Source of the DNA: Crotalaria pallida
Taxonomy: Eukaryota; Streptophyta; Magnoliopsida; Fabales; Fabaceae
Assembly (NCBI GenBank): GCA_037953625.1
Contig: CM075649.1
Span: 68,851,290 to 68,915,289 of the forward strand
DNA length: 64,000 bases
Direction: 5' to 3'
The position numbers and the translations under genes were made by a program. Position 1 is the first letter of the stretch. The number at the start of each line of letters is the position of its first letter. The notes under the pieces were generated by a model. The model worked only from the letters and a program-made list of their open reading frames with translations, was not told where the DNA came from and did not search any database. Of the stretch, positions 11,572 through 24,957 are shown one piece after another.

Positions 11572-14500
11572 TAGAACCTCCAAGGACTCATGCTACACCC
11601 TCTACGTCCCTTGAGGACTCAAGTATTGTTTAGGATCATTCTAATGGTTCTTATAAGTCCTAATACACATTCCTGGACCATTCTAAGCCTTTAGAATACT
11701 CTCTTAATCATTCTACACTTGTTAGAACCTCCAAGGACTCGTGCTACACCCTCTACGTCCCTTGGGGTGCCAAGCAATGTTTAGGATCATTCTAATGGTT
11801 CTTATAAGTCCTAATAAACATTCCTAGACCATTCTAAGCCTTTAGAATACTCTCTTAACCATTATACACTTGTTAGAACCTCCAAGGACTCATGCTACAC
11901 CCTCTACGTCCCTTGAGGACTCATGTATTGTTTAGGATCATTCTAATGGTTCTTATAAGTCCTAATACACATTCCTGGACCATTCTAAGCCTTTAGAATA
12001 CTCTCTTAACCATTCTACACTTGTTAGAACCTCCAAGGACTCGTGCTACACCCTCTACATCCCTTGGGGTACCGAGCAATGTTTAGGATCATTCTAATGG
12101 TTTTTATAAGTCCTAACACACCTTCCTAGACCATTCTAAGCCTTTAGAATACTCTCTTAACCATTATACACTTGTTAGAACCTCCAAGGACTCATGCTAC
12201 ACCCTCTACGTCCCTTGAGGACTCAAGTATTGTTTAGGATCATTCTAATGGTTCTTATAAGTCCTAATACACATTCCTGGACCATTCTAAGCCTTTAGAA
12301 TACTCTCTTAATCATTCTACACTTGTTAGAACCTCCAAGGACTCGTGCTACACCCTCTACGTCCCTTGGGGTACCGAGCAATGTTTAGGATCATTCTAAT
12401 GGTTCTTATAAGTCCTAATACACATTCCTAGACCATTCTAAGCCTTTAGAATACTCTCTTAACCATTCTACACTTGTTAGAACCTTCAAGGACTCGTGCT
12501 ACACCCTCTACGTCACTTGGGGTACCGAGCAATGTTTAGGATCATTCTAATGGTTCTTATAAGTCCTGATACACATTCCTAGACGATTCTAAGCCTTTAG
12601 AATACTCTCTTAACCATTCTACACTTGTTAGAACATCCAAGGACTCGTGCTACACCCTCTACCTCCCTTGGTGTACCAAGCAATGTTTAGGATCATTCTA
12701 ATGGTTTTTATAAGTCCTAATACACCTTCCTAGACCATTCTAAGCCTTTAGAATACTCTCTTAACCATTCTACACTTGTTAGAACCTCCAAGGACACATG
12801 CTACACCCTCTACATCCCTTGGGGACTCAAGCATTGTTTAGGATCATTCGAATGGTTCATATAAGTCCAAATACATATTCCTAGACCATTCTAAGCCTTT
12901 TGAATACTCTCTTACCCATTCTACACTTGTTAGAACCTCCAAGGACTCGTGCTACACCCTCCACGTCCTTTGGGGTACCAAGCAATGTTTAGGATCATTC
13001 TAATGGTTCTTATAAGTCCTAATACACATTTCTAGACCATTCTAAGCCTTTAGAATACTCTCTTAACCATTATACACTTGTTAAAACCTCCAAGGACTCA
13101 TGCTACACCCTCTACGTCCCTTGAGGACTCAAGTATTGTTTAGGATCATTCTAATGGTTCTTATAAGTCCTAATACACATTCCTAGACCATTCTAAGCCG
13201 TTAGAATACTCTCTTAATCATTCTACACTTGTTAGAACCTCCAAGGACTCGTGCTACACCCTCTACGTCACTTAGGGTACCGAGCAATGTTTAGGATCAT
13301 TCTAATGGTTCTTATAAGTCCTAATACACATTCCTAGACCATTCTAAGCCTTTATAATACTCTCTTAACCATTCTACATTTGTTAGAACATCCAAGGACT
13401 CGTGCTACACCCTCTACGTCCCTTGGTGTACCGAGCAATGTTTAGGATCATTCTAATGGTTCTTATAAGTCCTAATACACATTCCTAGACCATTCTAAGC
13501 CTTTAGAATACTCTCTTAACCATTATACACTTGTTAAAACCTCCAAGGACTCATGCTACACCCTCTACGTCCCTTGAGGACTCAAGTATTGTTTAGGATC
13601 ATTCTAATGGTTCTTATAAGTCCTAATACACATTCCTAGACCATTTTAAGCCTTTAGAATACTCTCTTAACCATTCTACATTTGTTAGAACATCCAAGGA
13701 CTCGTGCTACACCCTCTACGTCCCTTGGTGTGCCAAGCAATGTTTAGGATCATTCTAATGGTTCTTATAAGTCCTAATAAACATTCCTAGACCATTCTAA
13801 GCCTTTAGAATACTCTCTTAACCATTATACACTTGTTAGAACCTCCAAGGACTCATGCTACACCCTCTACGTCCCTTGAGGACTCAAGTATTGTTTAGGA
13901 TCATTCTAATGGTTCTTATAAGTCCTAATACACATTCCTGGACCATTCTAAGCCTTTAGAATACTCTCTTAATCATTCTACACTTGTTAGAACCTCCAAG
14001 GACTCGTGCTACACCCTCTACGTCCCTTGGGGTGCCAAGCAATGTTTAGGATCATTCTAATGGTTCTTATAAGTCCTAATAAACATTCCTAGACCATTCT
14101 AAGCCTTTAGAATACTCTCTTAACCATTATACACTTGTTAGAACCTCCAAGGACTCATGCTACACCCTCTACGTCCCTTGAGGACTCATGTATTGTTTAG
14201 GATCATTCTAATGGTTCTTATAAGTCCTAATACACATTCCTGGACCATTCTAAGCCTTTAGAATACTCTCTTAACCATTCTACACTTGTTAGAACCTCCA
14301 AGGACTCGTGCTACACCCTCTACATCCCTTGGGGTACCGAGCAATGTTTAGGATCATTCTAATGGTTTTTATAAGTCCTAACACACCTTCCTAGACCATT
14401 CTAAGCCTTTAGAATACTCTCTTAACCATTATACACTTGTTAGAACCTCCAAGGACTCATGCTACACCCTCTACGTCCCTTGAGGACTCAAGTATTGTTT

Positions 14501-15744
14501 AGGATCATTCTAATGGTTCTTATAAGTCCTAATACACATTCCTGGACCATTCTAAGCCTTTAGAATACTCTCTTAATCATTCTACACTTGTTAGAACCTC
14601 CAAGGACTCGTGCTACACCCTCTACGTCCCTTGGGGTACCGAGCAATGTTTAGGATCATTCTAATGGTTCTTATAAGTCCTAATACACATTCCTAGACCA
14701 TTCTAAGCCTTTAGAATACTCTCTTAACCATTCTACACTTGTTAGAACCTTCAAGGACTCGTGCTACACCCTCTACGTCACTTGGGGTACCGAGCAATGT
14801 TTAGGATCATTCTAATGGTTCTTATAAGTCCTGATACACATTCCTAGACGATTCTAAGCCTTTAGAATACTCTCTTAACCATTCTACACTTGTTAGAACA
14901 TCCAAGGACTCGTGCTACACCCTCTACCTCCCTTGGTGTACCAAGCAATGTTTAGGATCATTCTAATGGTTTTTATAAGTCCTAATACACCTTCCTAGAC
15001 CATTCTAAGCCTTTAGAATACTCTCTTAACCATTCTACACTTGTTAGAACCTCCAAGGACACATGCTACACCCTCTACATCCCTTGGGGACTCAAGCATT
15101 GTTTAGGATCATTCGAATGGTTCATATAAGTCCAAATACATATTCCTAGACCATTCTAAGCCTTTTGAATACTCTCTTACCCATTCTACACTTGTTAGAA
15201 CCTCCAAGGACTCGTGCTACACCCTCCACGTCCTTTGGGGTACCAAGCAATGTTTAGGATCATTCTAATGGTTCTTATAAGTCCTAATACACATTTCTAG
15301 ACCATTCTAAGCCTTTAGAATACTCTCTTAACCATTATACACTTGTTAAAACCTCCAAGGACTCATGCTACACCCTCTACGTCCCTTGAGGACTCAAGTA
15401 TTGTTTAGGATCATTCTAATGGTTCTTATAAGTCCTAATACACATTCCTAGACCATTCTAAGCCGTTAGAATACTCTCTTAATCATTCTACACTTGTTAG
15501 AACCTCCAAGGACTCGTGCTACACCCTCTACGTCACTTAGGGTACCGAGCAATGTTTAGGATCATTCTAATGGTTCTTATAAGTCCTAATACACATTCCT
15601 AGACCATTCTAAGCCTTTATAATACTCTCTTAACCATTCTACATTTGTTAGAACATCCAAGGACTCGTGCTACACCCTCTACGTCCCTTGGTGTACCGAG
15701 CAATGTTTAGGATCATTCTAATGGTTCTTATAAGTCCTAATACA
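11169..15744 (+). repeat. Tandem duplication, offset 2265 bp (15 monomers)
   Basis: 11169-13479 matches 13434-15744 with no differences seen in the parts checked. Shared landmarks are 'ggtgtgccaagcaatg', 'aataaacattcc', 'ctcatgtattg' (11920/14185), 'aaccttcaagg' and 'cacttagggtacc' (13271/15536). The match begins after 'accaag/accgag' differ (11168/13433) and ends at 'acacattcc/acatattcc' (13480/15745). Confidence 0.87.
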
Positions 15745-16340
15745 TATTCCTAGACCATTCTAAGCCTTTAGAATACTCTCTTAACCATTATACACTTGTT
15801 AAAACCTCCAAGGACTCATGCTACACCCTCTACGTCCCTTAAGGACTCAAGTATTGTTTAGGATCATTCTATTGGTTCTTATAAGTCCTAATACATATTC
15901 CTAGACCATTCTAAGCCTTTAGAATACTCTCTTAACCATTCTACACTTGTTAGAACATCCAAGGACTCGTGCTACACCCTCTACGTCCCTTGGTGTACCA
16001 AGCAATGTTTAGGATCATTCTAATGGTTTTTATAAGTCCTAATACACCTTCCTAGACCATTCTAAGCCTTTAGAATACTCTCTTAACCATCCTACACTTG
16101 TTAGAACCTCCAAGGACACATGCTACACCCTCTACGTCCCTTGGGGACTCAAGCATTGTTTAGGATCATTCGAATGGTTCATATAAGTCCAAATACATAT
16201 TCCTAGACCATTCTAAGCCTTTTGAATACTCTCTTACCCATTCTACACTTGTTAGAACCTCCAAGGACTCGTGCTACACCCTCCACGTCCTTTGGGGTAC
16301 CAAGCAATGTTTAGGATCATTCTAATGGTTCTTATAAGTC
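14140..16340 (+). repeat. Duplicated block, offset 6191 bp (41 monomers), left copy
   Basis: Matches 20331-22531 with a few differences, such as 'aaccttcaagg' (near 14755) against 'aacctccaagg', and 'taaccattat' (near 15330) against 'taactattat'. Shared rare variants are 'ctcatgtattg', 'cacttagggtacc', and 'cccttaaggactc' (15838/22029). Ends where 'gtcgtaat' and 'gtcctaat' differ (16341/22532). With the 2265-bp pair it makes a three-copy family. Confidence 0.83.
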
Positions 16341-18423
16341 GTAATACACATTTCTAGACCATTCTAAGCCTTTGGAATACTCTCTTAACCATTCTATACT
16401 TGTTAGAACATCCAAGGACTCGTGCTACACCCTCTACGTCCCTTGGTGTACCAAGCAATGTTTAGGATCATTCTAATGGTTCTTATAAGTCCTAATACAC
16501 ATTCCTAGACCATTCTAAGCCATTAGAATACTCTCTTAACCATTCTACACTTGTTAGAACCTCCAAGGACTCATGCTACACCCTCTACGTCCCTTGAGGA
16601 CTCAAGTATTGTTTAGGATCATTCGAATGGTTCTTATAAGTCCTAATACACATTCCTAGACCATTCTAAGCCTTTAGAATACTCTCTTAACCATTCTACA
16701 TTTGTTAGAACATCCAAGGACTCGTGCTACACCCTCTACGTCCCTTGGTGTACCAAGCAATGTTTAGGATCATTCTAATGGTTCTTATAAGTCCTAATAC
16801 ACATTCCTAGACCATTCTAAGCCTTTAGAATACTCTCTTAACCATTATACACTTGTTAAAACCTCCAAGGACTCATGCTACACCCTCTACGTCCCTTGAG
16901 GACTCAAGTATTGTTTAGGATCATTCTAATGGTTCTTATAAGTCCTAATACATATTCCTAGACCATTCTAAGCCTTTAGAATACTCTCTTAACCATTCTA
17001 CACTTGTTAGAACATCCAAGGACTCGTGCTACACCCTCTACGTCCCTTGGTGTACCAAGCAATGTTTAGGATCATTCTAATGGTTTTTATAAGTCCTAAT
17101 ACACCTTCCTAGACCATTCTAAGCCTTTAGAATACTCTCTTAACCATCCTACACTTGTTAGAACCTCCAAGGACACATGCTACACCCTCTACGTCCCTTG
17201 GGGACTCAAGCATTGTTTAGGATCATTCGAATGGTTCATATAAGTCCAAATACATATTCCTAGACCATTCTAAGCCTTTTGAATACTCTCTTACCCATTC
17301 TACACTTGTTAGAACCTCCAAGGACTCGTGCTACACCCTCCACGTCCTTTGGGGTACCAAGCAATGTTTAGGATCATTCTAATGGTTCTTATAAGTCGTA
17401 ATACACATTTCTAGACCATTCTAAGCCTTTGGAATACTCTCTTAACCATTCTATACTTGTTAGAACATCCAAGGACTCGTGCTACACCCTCTACGTCACT
17501 TGGGGTACCGAGCAATGTTTAGGATCATTCTAATGGTTCTTATAAGTCCTAATACACATTCCTAGACCATTCTAAGCCTTTATAATACTCTCTTAACCAT
17601 TCTACATTTGTTAGAACATCCAAGGACTCGTGCTACACCCTCTACGTCCCTTGGTGTACCGAGCAATGTTTAGGATCATTCTAATGGTTTTTATAAGTCC
17701 TAATACACCTTCCTAGACCATTCTAAGCCTTTAGAATACTCTCTTAACCATTCTACACTTATTAGAACCTCCAAGGACTCGTGCTACACCCTCTACGTCC
17801 CTTGGTGTACAAAGCACTGTTTAGGATCATTCTAATGGTTCTTATAAGTCCTAATACATATTCCTAGACCATTCTAAGCCTTTAGAATACTCTCTTAACC
17901 ATTATACACTTGTTAAAACCTCCAAGGACTCATGCTACACCCTCTACGTCCCTTGAGGACTCAAGTATTGTTTAGGATCATTCTATTGGTTCTTATAAGT
18001 CCTAATACATATTCCTAGACCATTCTAAGCCTTTAGAATACTCTCTTAACCATTCTACACTTGTTAGAACATCCAAGGACTCGTGCTACACCCTCTACGT
18101 CCCTTGGTGTACCAAGCAATGTTTAGGATCATTCTAATGGTTTTTATAAGTCCTAATACACCTTCCTAGACCATTCTAAGCCTTTAGAATACTCTCTTAA
18201 CCATCCTACACTTGTTAGAACCTCCAAGGACACATGCTACACCCTCTACGTCCCTTGGGGACTCAAGCATTGTTTAGGATCATTCGAATGGTTCATATAA
18301 GTCCAAATACATATTCCTAGACCATTCTAAGCCTTTTGAATACTCTCTTACCCATTCTACACTTGTTAGAACCTCCAAGGACTCGTGCTACACCCTCCAC
18401 GTCCTTTGGGGTACCAAGCAATG
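15102..18423 (+). repeat. Seven-monomer (1057-bp) higher-order repeat
   Basis: The diverged 'attcgaatgg' monomer recurs at 15102, 16159, 17216 and 18273, 1057 bp apart each time. The following variant 'gtcgtaatacacatttctag...cctttggaatac' recurs at 16339, 17396 and 18453 with the same period. Between them, order and identity of the monomers are only partly conserved, because one unit is interrupted by the 'cacttggggtaccgag' block after 17468. Confidence 0.75.
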
Positions 18424-20329
18424 TTTAGGATCATTCTAATGGTTCTTATAAGTCGTAATACACATTTCTAGACCATTCTAAGCCTTTGGAATACTCTCTT
18501 AACCATTCTATACTTGTTAGAACATCCAAGGACTCGTGCTACACCCTCTACGTCCCTTGGTGTACCAAGCAATGTTTAGGATCATTCTAATGGTTCTTAT
18601 AAGTCCTAATACACATTCCTAGACCATTCTAAGCCTTTAGAATACTCTCTTAACCATTCTACACTTGTTAGAACCTCCAAGGACTCATGCTACACCCTCT
18701 ACGTCCCTTGAGGACTCAAGTATTGTTTAGGATCATTCGAATGGTTCTTATAAGTCCTAATACACATTCCTAGACCATTCTAAGCCTTTAGAATACTCTC
18801 TTAACCATTCTACATTTGTTAGAACATCCAAGGACTCGTGCTACACCCTCTACGTCCCTTGGTGTACCAAGCAATGTTTAGGATCATTCTAATGGTTCTT
18901 ATAAGTCCTAATACACATTCCTAGACCATTCTAAGCCTTTAGAATACTCTCTTAACCATTATACACTTGTTAAAACCTCCAAGGACTCATGCTACACCCT
19001 CTACGTCCCTTGAGGACTCAAGTATTGTTTAGGATCATTCTAATGGTTCTTATAAGTCCTAATACATATTCCTAGACCATTCTAAGCCTTTAGAATACTC
19101 TCTTAACCATTCTACACTTGTTAGAACCTCCAAGGACTCGTGCTACACCCTCCACGTCCTTTGGGGTACCAAGCAATGTTTAGGATCATTCTAATGGTTC
19201 TTATAAGTCCTAATACACATTTCTAGACCATTCTAAGCCTTTAGAATACTCTCTTAACCATTATACACTTGTTAAAACCTCCAAGGACTCATGCTACACC
19301 CTCTACGTCCCTTGAGGACTCAAGTATTGTTTAGGATCATTCTAATGGTTCTTATAAGTCCTAATACACATTCCTAGACCAACCTAAGCCTTTAGAATAC
19401 TCTCTTAACCATTCTACACTTGTTAGAACCTCCAAGGATTCGTGCTACACCCTCTACATCACTTGGGGTACCGAGCAATGTTTAGGATCATTCTAATGGT
19501 TCTTATAAGTCCTAATACACATTCCTAGACCATTCTTAGCCTTTAGAATACTCTCTTAACCATTCTACATTTGTTAGATCATCCAAGGACTCGTGCTACA
19601 CCCTCTACGTCCCTTGGTGTACCAAGCAATGTTTAGGATCATTCTAATGGTTCTTATAAGTCCTAATACACATTCCTAGACCATTCTAAGCCTTTAGAAT
19701 ACTCTCTTAACCATTCTACACTTGTTAGAACCTCCAAGGACTCATGCTACACCCTCTACGTCCCTTGAGGACTCAAGTATTGTTTAGGATCATTCTAATG
19801 GTTCTTATAAGTCCTAATACACATTCCTAGACCATTCTAAGCCTTTAGAATACTCTCTTAACCATTCTACATTTGTTAGAACATCCAAGGACTCGTGCTA
19901 CACCCTCTACGTCCCTTGGTGTACCAAGCAATGTTTAGGATCATTCTAATGGTTCTTATAAGTCCTAATACACATTCCTAGACCATTCTAAGCCTTTAGA
20001 ATACTCTCTTAACCATTATACACTTGTTAAAACCTCCAAGGACTCATGCTACACCCTCTACGTCCCTTGAGGACTCAAGTATTGTTTAGGATCATTCTAA
20101 TGGTTCTTATAAGTCCTAATACACATTCCTAGACCATTTTAAGCCTTTAGAATACTCTCTTAACCATTCTACATTTGTTAGAACATCCAAGGACTCGTGC
20201 TACACCCTCTACGTCCCTTGGTGTGCCAAGCAATGTTTAGGATCATTCTAATGGTTCTTATAAGTCCTAATAAACATTCCTAGACCATTCTAAGCCTTTA
20301 GAATACTCTCTTAACCATTATACACTTGT
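17468..20329 (+). repeat. Segmental duplication, offset 8758 bp, right copy
   Basis: Right copy of 8710-11571. Its left edge falls inside a monomer, where 'tagaacct' and 'tagaacat' differ (8709/17467). This suggests an in-register exchange and not insertion of a discrete element. Confidence 0.85.
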
Positions 20330-20330
20330 T

Positions 20331-22531
20331 AAAACCTCCAAGGACTCATGCTACACCCTCTACGTCCCTTGAGGACTCATGTATTGTTTAGGATCATTCT
20401 AATGGTTCTTATAAGTCCTAATACACATTCCTGGACCATTCTAAGCCTTTAGAATACTCTCTTAACCATTCTACACTTGTTAGAACCTCCAAGGACTCGT
20501 GCTACACCCTCTACATCCCTTGGGGTACCGAGCAATGTTTAGGATCATTCTAATGGTTTTTATAAGTCCTAACACACCTTCCTAGACCATTCTAAGCCTT
20601 TAGAATACTCTCTTAACCATTATACACTTGTTAGAACCTCCAAGGACTCATGCTACACCCTCTACGTCCCTTGAGGACTCAAGTATTGTTTAGGATCATT
20701 CTAATGGTTCTTATAAGTCCTAATACACATTCCTGGACCATTCTAAGCCTTTAGAATACTCTCTTAATCATTCTACACTTGTTAGAACCTCCAAGGACTC
20801 GTGCTACACCCTCTACGTCCCTTGGGGTACCGAGCAATGTTTAGGATCATTCTAATGGTTCTTATAAGTCCTAATACACATTCCTAGACCATTCTAAGCC
20901 TTTAGAATACTCTCTTAACCATTCTACACTTGTTAGAACCTCCAAGGACTCGTGCTACACCCTCTACGTCACTTGGGGTACCGAGCAATGTTTAGGATCA
21001 TTCTAATGGTTCTTATAAGTCCTGATACACATTCCTAGACGATTCTAAGCCTTTAGAATACTCTCTTAACCATTCTACACTTGTTAGAACATCCAAGGAC
21101 TCGTGCTACACCCTCTACCTCCCTTGGTGTACCAAGCAATGTTTAGGATCATTCTAATGGTTTTTATAAGTCCTAATACACCTTCCTAGACCATTCTAAG
21201 CCTTTAGAATACTCTCTTAACCATTCTACACTTGTTAGAACCTCCAAGGACACATGCTACACCCTCTACATCCCTTGGGGACTCAAGCATTGTTTAGGAT
21301 CATTCGAATGGTTCATATAAGTCCAAATACATATTCCTAGACCATTCTAAGCCTTTTGAATACTCTCTTACCCATTCTACACTTGTTAGAACCTCCAAGG
21401 ACTCGTGCTACACCCTCCACGTCCTTTGGGGTACCAAGCAATGTTTAGGATCATTCTAATGGTTCTTATAAGTCCTAATACACATTTCTAGACCATTCTA
21501 AGCCTTTAGAATACTCTCTTAACTATTATACACTTGTTAAAACCTCCAAGGACTCATGCTACACCCTCTACGTCCCTTGAGGACTCAAGTATTGTTTAGG
21601 ATCATTCTAATGGTTCTTATAAGTCCTAATACACATTCCTAGACCATTCTAAGCCGTTAGAATACTCTCTTAATCATTCTACACTTGTTAGAACCTCCAA
21701 GGACTCGTGCTACACCCTCTACGTCACTTAGGGTACCGAGCAATGTTTAGGATCATTCTAATGGTTCTTATAAGTCCTAATACACATTCCTAGACCATTC
21801 TAAGCCTTTATAATACTCTCTTAACCATTCTACATTTGTTAGAACATCCAAGGACTCGTGCTACACCCTCTACGTCCCTTGGTGTACCGAGCAATGTTTA
21901 GGATCATTCTAATGGTTCTTATAAGTCCTAATACATATTCCTAGACCATTCTAAGCCTTTAGAATACTCTCTTAACCATTATACACTTGTTAAAACCTCC
22001 AAGGACTCATGCTACACCCTCTACGTCCCTTAAGGACTCAAGTATTGTTTAGGATCATTCTATTGGTTCTTATAAGTCCTAATACATATTCCTAGACCAT
22101 TCTAAGCCTTTAGAATACTCTCTTAACCATTCTACACTTGTTAGAACATCCAAGGACTCGTGCTACACCCTCTACGTCCCTTGGTGTACCAAGCAATGTT
22201 TAGGATCATTCTAATGGTTTTTATAAGTCCTAATACACCTTCCTAGACCATTCTAAGCCTTTAGAATACTCTCTTAACCATCCTACACTTGTTAGAACCT
22301 CCAAGGACACATGCTACACCCTCTACGTCCCTTGGGGACTCAAGCATTGTTTAGGATCATTCGAATGGTTCATATAAGTCCAAATACATATTCCTAGACC
22401 ATTCTAAGCCTTTTGAATACTCTCTTACCCATTCTACACTTGTTAGAACCTCCAAGGACTCGTGCTACACCCTCCACGTCCTTTGGGGTACCAAGCAATG
22501 TTTAGGATCATTCTAATGGTTCTTATAAGTC
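20331..22531 (+). repeat. Duplicated block, offset 6191 bp, right copy
   Basis: Right copy of 14140-16340. It is the last block typical of region A. Within a few hundred bases after it the monomer vocabulary changes ('ctctcataacc' near 22570, 'gactattctaagcc' near 22700, then 'aagaattg' near 22800). Confidence 0.83.
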
Positions 22532-22858
22532 CTAATACACATTTCTAGACCATTCTAAGCCTTTAGAATACTCTCATAACCATTCTATACTTGTTAGAAC
22601 ATCCAAGGACTCGTGCTACACCCTCTACGTCCCTTGGTGTACCAAGCAATGTTTAGGATCATTCTAATGGTTCTTATAAGTCCTAATACACATTCCTAGA
22701 CTATTCTAAGCCTTTAGAATACTCTCTTAACCATTCTACACTTGTTAGAACCTCCAAGGACTCATGCTACACCCTCTACGTCCCTTGGGGTACCAAGAAT
22801 TGTTTAGGATCATTCTAATGGTTCTTATTAGTCCTAATACACATTCCTAGACCATTCC

Positions 22859-24795
22859 AAGCCTTTAGAATACTCTCTTAACCATTCTACACTTGTTAGA
22901 ACCTCCAAGGACTCATGCTACACGCTCTACGTCCCTTAGGGAGTCAAGCATTGTTTAGGATCATTCTAATGGTTCATATAAGTCCAAATACATATTCCTA
23001 GACCATTCTAAGCCTTTAGAATACTCTCTTCACCATTCTACACTTGTTAGAACCTCCAAGGACTCGTGCTACACCCTCTACGTCACTTGGGGTACCGAGC
23101 AATGTTTAGGATCATTCTAATGGTTCTTATAAGTCCTAATACACATTCCTAGACCATTCTAAGCCTTTAGAATACTCTCTTAACCATTCTACACTTGTTA
23201 GAACATTCAAGGACTCGTGCTACACCCTCTACGTCCCTTGGTGTACCAAGCAATGTTTAGGATCATTCTAATGTTTCTTATAAGTATAAATACACATTCC
23301 TAGACCATTCTAAGCCTTTAGAATACTCTCTTAACCATTCTACACTTGTTAGAACCTCCAAGGACTCATGCTACACGCTCTACTTCCCTTGGGGACTCAA
23401 GCATTGTTTTGGATCATTCTAATTGTTCATATAAGTCCAAATACATATTCCTAGACCATTCTAAGCCTTTAGAATACTCTCTTCACCATTCTACACTTGT
23501 TAGAACCTCCAAGGACTCGTGCTACACCCTCTACGTCACTTGGGGTACCGAGCAATGTTTAGGATCATTCTAATTGTTCTTATAAGTCCTAATACACATT
23601 CCTAGACCATTCTAAGCCTTTAGAATACTCTCTTAACCATTCTACACTTGTTAGAACCTCCAAGGACTCATGCTACACGCTCTATGTCCCTTAGGGACTC
23701 AAGCATTGTTTAGGATCATTCTAATGGTTCTTATAAGTCCTAATACACATTCCTAGACCATTCTAAGCCTTTACAATACTCTCTTAACCATTCTACATTT
23801 GTTAGAACATCCAAGGACTCGTGCTACACCCTCTACGTCCCTTGGTGTACCAAGCAATGTTTAGGATCATTCTAATGGTTCTTATAAGTCCTAATACACA
23901 TTCCTAGACCATTCTAAGCCTTTAGAATACTCTCTTAACCATTATACACTTGTTAAAACCTCCAAGGACTCATGCTACACCCTCTACGTCCCTTGGGGAC
24001 TCAAGCATTGTTTAGGATCATTCTAATGGTTCATATAAGTCCTAATACATATTCCTAGACCATTCTAAGCCTTTAGAATACTCTCTTCACCATTCTACAC
24101 TTGTTAGAACCTCCAAGGACTCGTGCTACACCCTCTACGTCCTTTGGGGTGCCAAGCAATGTTTAGGATCATTCTAATGTTTCTTATAAGTCCTAATACA
24201 CATTCCTATACCATTCTAAGCCTTTAGAATACTCTCTTAACCATTCTACACTTGTTAGAACCTCCAATGACTCGTGCTACACCCTCTACGTCACTTGGGG
24301 TACCGAGCAATGTTTAGGATCATTCTAATGGTTCTTATAAGTCCTAATACACATTCCTAGACCATTCTAAGCCTTTAGAATACTCTCTTAACCATTCTAC
24401 ACTTGTTAGAACCTCCAAGGACTCATGCTACACGCTCTACGTCCCTTAGGGAGTCAAGCATTGTTTAGGATCATTCTAATGGTTCATATAAGTCCAAATA
24501 CATATTCCTAGACCATTCTAAGCCTTTAGAATACTCTCTTCACCATTCTACACTTGTTAGAACCTCCAAGGACTCGTGCTACACCCTCTACGTCACTTGG
24601 GGTACCGAGCAATGTTTAGGATCATTCTAATGGTTCTTATAAGTCCTAATACACATTCCTAGACCATTCTAAGCCTTTAGAATACTCTCTTAACCATTCT
24701 ACACTTGTTAGAACATTCAAGGACTCGTGCTACACCCTCTACGTCCCTTGGTGTACCAAGCAATGTTTAGGATCATTCTAATGTTTCTTATAAGT
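22859..24795 (+). repeat. Repeated 427-bp block, offset 1510 bp (10 monomers)
   Basis: 22859-23285 matches 24369-24795. Both carry the unusual 'cttagggagtcaagcattg' (22936/24446), then the 'cttcaccattc' monomer, then 'aacattcaagg'. Ends at 'aagtataaatac' against 'aagtcctaatac' (23286). Confidence 0.78.
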
Positions 24796-24957
24796 CCTAA
24801 TACACATTCCTAGACCATTCTAAGCCTTTAGAATACTCTCTTAACCATTCTACACTTGTTAGAACATTCAAGGACTCGTGCTACACCCTCTACGTCCCTT
24901 GGTGTACCAAGCAATGTTTAGGATCATTCTAATGTTTCTTATAAGTCCTAATACACA

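Larger units (their letters stand above)
1209..22500 (+). repeat. Thirteen dispersed copies of a diverged monomer (attcgaatggttcatat)
   Basis: Monomers starting at 1209, 1813, 3625, 6192, 8307, 9515, 12837, 15102, 16159, 17216, 18273, 21293 and 22350 share linked changes: 'cattcgaatggttcatat', 'gtccaaatacatatt', and in most copies 'gccttttgaat' and 'cttaccc' (the 6192 copy reverts to the common form at the last two). They follow a monomer with 'accttccta' and 'aaggacacatgc' ending CTTGGGGACTCAAG-CATTG. Spacings are 4, 12, 17, 14, 8, 22, 15, 7, 7, 7, 20 and 7 monomers, so the copies mark the duplication history of region A. The 'gtccaaatacatatt' segment foreshadows the common type of regions B and C. 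Confidence 0.85.
1..22790 (+). repeat. Region A: subarray of alternating type-1/type-2 monomers
   Basis: About 151 monomers dominated by two types. Type 1 carries 'acctccaaggactcatgc' and ends CTTGAGGACTCAAG then TATTG. Type 2 carries 'acatccaaggactcgtgc' and ends CTTGGTGTACCAAG then CAATG. They often alternate, giving a 302-bp dimer, but the alternation is broken by other variants (endings GGTACCGAG, and the diverged 'attcgaatgg' monomer). The only indel is one extra T near 7010, where 'gcctttaga' becomes 'gccttttaga'. Variants typical of regions B and C ('gctacacgctctac', 'gtccaaattc', short 147-bp monomers) are absent. The right boundary is set where 'cttggggtaccaagaattg' (about 22800) and the first 'cgctctac' (about 22924) appear. 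It is a change of monomer vocabulary, not a break in the repeat. Confidence 0.85.
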
